Part shown: piece after piece, positions 62,174 to 64,000 of the stretch
Position numbering within the stretch: the stretch's first letter is position 1
How the letters are laid out: each line of letters begins with the position of its first letter
Source: Trichomonas vaginalis G3
Lineage: Eukaryota; Parabasalia; Trichomonadida; Trichomonadidae
Length of the DNA stretch: 64,000 nt
Reading direction: 5' to 3'
Assembly (NCBI RefSeq): GCF_026262505.1
Contig: NC_067207.1
Coordinates: 1,000,252 to 1,064,251, forward strand
The notes under the pieces: model-generated
Told to the model about the DNA's origin: nothing
Database searches by the model: none
The model's input: only the letters and a program-made list of their open reading frames with translations
Position numbers and translations under genes: made by a program

Positions 62174-62874
62174 TCAGAAGCTCCTCCACATTTAATCAGA
62201 GCTCGCTCCAAAGAAACAAACTCCACTAAGGAAAACAAACTCCATCTAAAGGAAAAACACAAACTTCAACAAAGGAAAACCAGCCCACCTAAAGGAAATC
62301 AATTTATAGATAGAATGTTACATTAAAAACTTTGAATGATCAAAGGGAATTATCGATGCGTTTAAGAAACCTTGGCTTCACTGTCAAAGTTCTCAGAATT
62401 ACGCAATGAATTGCCGGAAATATTATCAGGGCAATACCACCAAGTTTGGGTTATTTGCTCAAATGGCCAAGAGGCAAAACCATCAGATGCTCCAGATTAA
62501 TCCAGATATTAAGAAGCTCTGATTCAAATCCGAGAGAATACAAGTGATTTCTCACACGCTTACCCAGTTTGTCAAACAGTTATATTGAACAGTTCAGGGA
62601 TGAAAGGATGGGTGTTTCATTCTGGGGCTGATCAAGATTCACCTTCGAATGGACTATTATTATGGAACATCTCAAGTTGTATCGACTGCATGTGCTTGAG
62701 CAAAACTCAGACCAAAGTCAAAGACAGTTAAACTTAGATCGATTGGTCAAGATCCAGTCAGAGACAAACTCTTAATGAAAAAACACCAGCAACTTTCCAA
62801 AAGAAGTCATTTGATTCAGAAAGATTGCAAGCAGATTGCAAATTATAGAATACTATCTTATCTCTCTCTTTTTT
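62174..62874 (+). pseudogene. Degraded continuation or neighbour of the AAA/VWA gene
   Basis: Left part (62174-62330) is low-complexity, made of variants of aactccacta-aggaaaaca. About 62330-62500 holds protein-like pieces in changing frames (LRNLGFTVKVL, then NELPEILSGQYHQVWVICSN), which resemble a Rossmann-like segment common behind VWA regions. Frames change every 50-100 bases; ends at the N run. Probably low-quality or dead sequence. Confidence 0.45.
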
Positions 62875-62974
62875 NNNNNNNNNNNNNNNNNNNNNNNNNN
62901 NNNNNNNNNNNNNNNNNNNNNNNNNNNNNNNNNNNNNNNNNNNNNNNNNNNNNNNNNNNNNNNNNNNNNNNNNN
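62875..62974. other. Assembly gap, 100 N
   Basis: Exactly 100 N, a conventional placeholder for a gap of unknown size. Sequence on either side need not be adjacent in the genome. Confidence 0.98.
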
Positions 62975-63269
62975 TCCACATTTTTCTTCTTACAACAAGA
63001 AACACCAACCACCAGGCCCAATGCTGGATTATGTTTCGTTAGGATTGAAGTTCTTATATGCTAACGCGGTAACGAATCATTGATGCATTCGATGATAAAG
63101 AAAGATTATGAAGCATGTCTAAACAAATGTTTCTTCAAAATTATCAATGGGTCAATCATAATTTCAACGTCTTTATTGCAATAATGAATAAAATATTCTA
63201 ATCTATTCTCAAAATTTTTAGCATCATTGAGATATATTTGATAATCTGAATCGGATATTGTTTCTTGAG
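62975..63269. other. Right side of the gap, no gene
   Basis: AT-rich. Probably flank of the polymerase fossil that follows; no clear element end is visible. Confidence 0.4.
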
Positions 63270-63667
63270 TTAATGCTGAATAAAATGAATCTTGAGTGAA
63301 TGGTTCACTTTATATAATTCATCTTCGTAATTCTCCCATGTTGATGAATTGATAGGGAAAAAGGATTTAACACGTGATTTATTGTTTCCGAAATCTTGAG
63401 TGAATTGGTCTAATGTTCCACCCGCTATATAATTTCTGATGTCAATAAATCTTAATTCATATGGACAGTTTGTTTTCTTTACAATGATTTGCTTAAATTG
63501 AGAAGAAGAACCCAGCATTGATTTTATTTTCCATTTTGCAGTGTTTAAATCACGAAGAATTAAATTTAAATCAAACTTTCCCGAATTAAAACCTATGATA
63601 TTCACTTTATTGAATTCCTCATCTAGAAGTTCTTTAAATGCTTCCTTCTGTTTTTCATTTAATGTAT

Positions 63668-63704
63668 GGGACAAAGTCCCCGCCGTTTGGTCCGTTTGCG
63701 GCTT
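63668..63704 (+). repeat. Palindromic insert A in the fossil
   Basis: gggac-aaa-gtccc hairpin (63668-63680) followed by gtccgtttgcggctt (63690-63704), the latter shared with insert B. Confidence 0.65.
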
Positions 63705-63854
63705 CATTAATTCTTCATATTGTTCAATATTTGATTCAACAACTAATGAACAGGTTGAAAATAAAAATTCAATCCAATCAGAGATGAACGAATCACTTGA
63801 TGTTAAGCAAAAATTCCTCGTAAATGTTTTATCACGGTCTACGACCTCGCCGCT

Positions 63855-63899
63855 TCGGTCTGAAAGACCTTCAGGACTCAAAGAGTCCGTTTGCGGCTT
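63855..63899 (+). repeat. Palindromic insert B in the fossil
   Basis: Two hairpins, ggtct-gaa-agacc (63857-63869) and ggactc-aaa-gagtcc (63874-63888), followed by gtccgtttgcggctt (63885-63899) as in insert A. Confidence 0.65.
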
Positions 63900-64000
63900 T
63901 TATTTTGACAGTTGATGATACCATAAATGGTTTTAAGTAAGCGTTCAAAGTTGCACATTCAGAAAGTTGAAGTTCTTCTTTAGTCTCTAATGTTTCGGAG

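Larger units (their letters stand above)
63270..64000 (-). mobile_element. Maverick/Polinton fossil: part of the protein-primed DNA polymerase B
   Basis: Minus strand, running off the right edge. Protein-like content includes an exonuclease-region motif of family B polymerases (GFNSGKFDLNLILRDL) and a stretch matching the polymerase N-terminal half in style (FIDIRNYIAGGTLDQFTQDF). Only this part is in the window; other genes of the family (integrase, ATPase, protease, capsid) are not seen. It looks incomplete and broken, with few breaks visible. The element also carries short palindromic inserts. Mavericks are very abundant in T. vaginalis; modest decay suggests a rather young copy (inference). 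Confidence 0.75.

Overview
The window looks like nuclear DNA of a trichomonad, most probably Trichomonas vaginalis. It is AT-rich and closely packed with mostly single-exon genes. Several genes start 5-20 bases downstream of a TCA(+1)Py(T/A) initiator, the known trichomonad core promoter. It carries DUF3447-type ankyrin proteins, R2R3 Myb factors, a Tvmar1-like mariner element of about 1.3 kb and a Maverick/Polinton-type polymerase fossil, all expanded in that genome. The species call is inference from these features; no database was searched.

Region 1 (1-22.9 kb) is mostly ordinary host genes: a serine beta-lactamase-like hydrolase running off the left edge, coiled-coil proteins, a Rab GTPase, a GT31-like type II membrane protein, a BTB-like/double-ubiquitin-like protein, a broken ankyrin gene, a rhomboid protease, two divergent Myb genes on a 381-bp inverted repeat, two alpha/beta hydrolases (one without its catalytic residues), VPS15, a saposin-like membrane protein and a tubulin tyrosine ligase-like enzyme. 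Region 2 (22.9-33 kb) is a tandem family of cysteine-rich, beta-helix-like ORFs, four long and at least two decayed. None of the long copies has an in-frame ATG near its 5' end. The mariner copy sits inside this array.

Region 3 (33-49.2 kb) holds a CAMK-like kinase, a hairpin-rich intergenic block, a DUF3447-ankyrin gene with one internal stop and near-identical 99-bp repeats, a membrane-anchored beta-helix protein, an ER-type J protein, an unknown helical protein, a second kinase with a myristoylation signal, a TALE-like homeodomain protein, a small basic protein and a strongly codon-biased protein of unknown function. Region 4 (49.2-53 kb) has no convincing gene. It contains three successive TTAA-flanked elements with terminal inverted repeats, a G-run hairpin system, a structured GC-rich locus and a tRNA-like relic.

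Region 5 (53-64 kb) is a midasin-like AAA/VWA gene with no visible start and at least six frame breaks, a further degraded fragment, a 100-N scaffold gap and, at the right edge, part of a Maverick/Polinton fossil. The most novel signals are the ATG-less beta-helix family, the TTAA element cluster, the sharply bounded Myb inverted repeat and the recurrent triloop hairpins, which also occur inside the polymerase fossil. Several apparent starts are TTG or GTG; the coordinates here use the first supported ATG.
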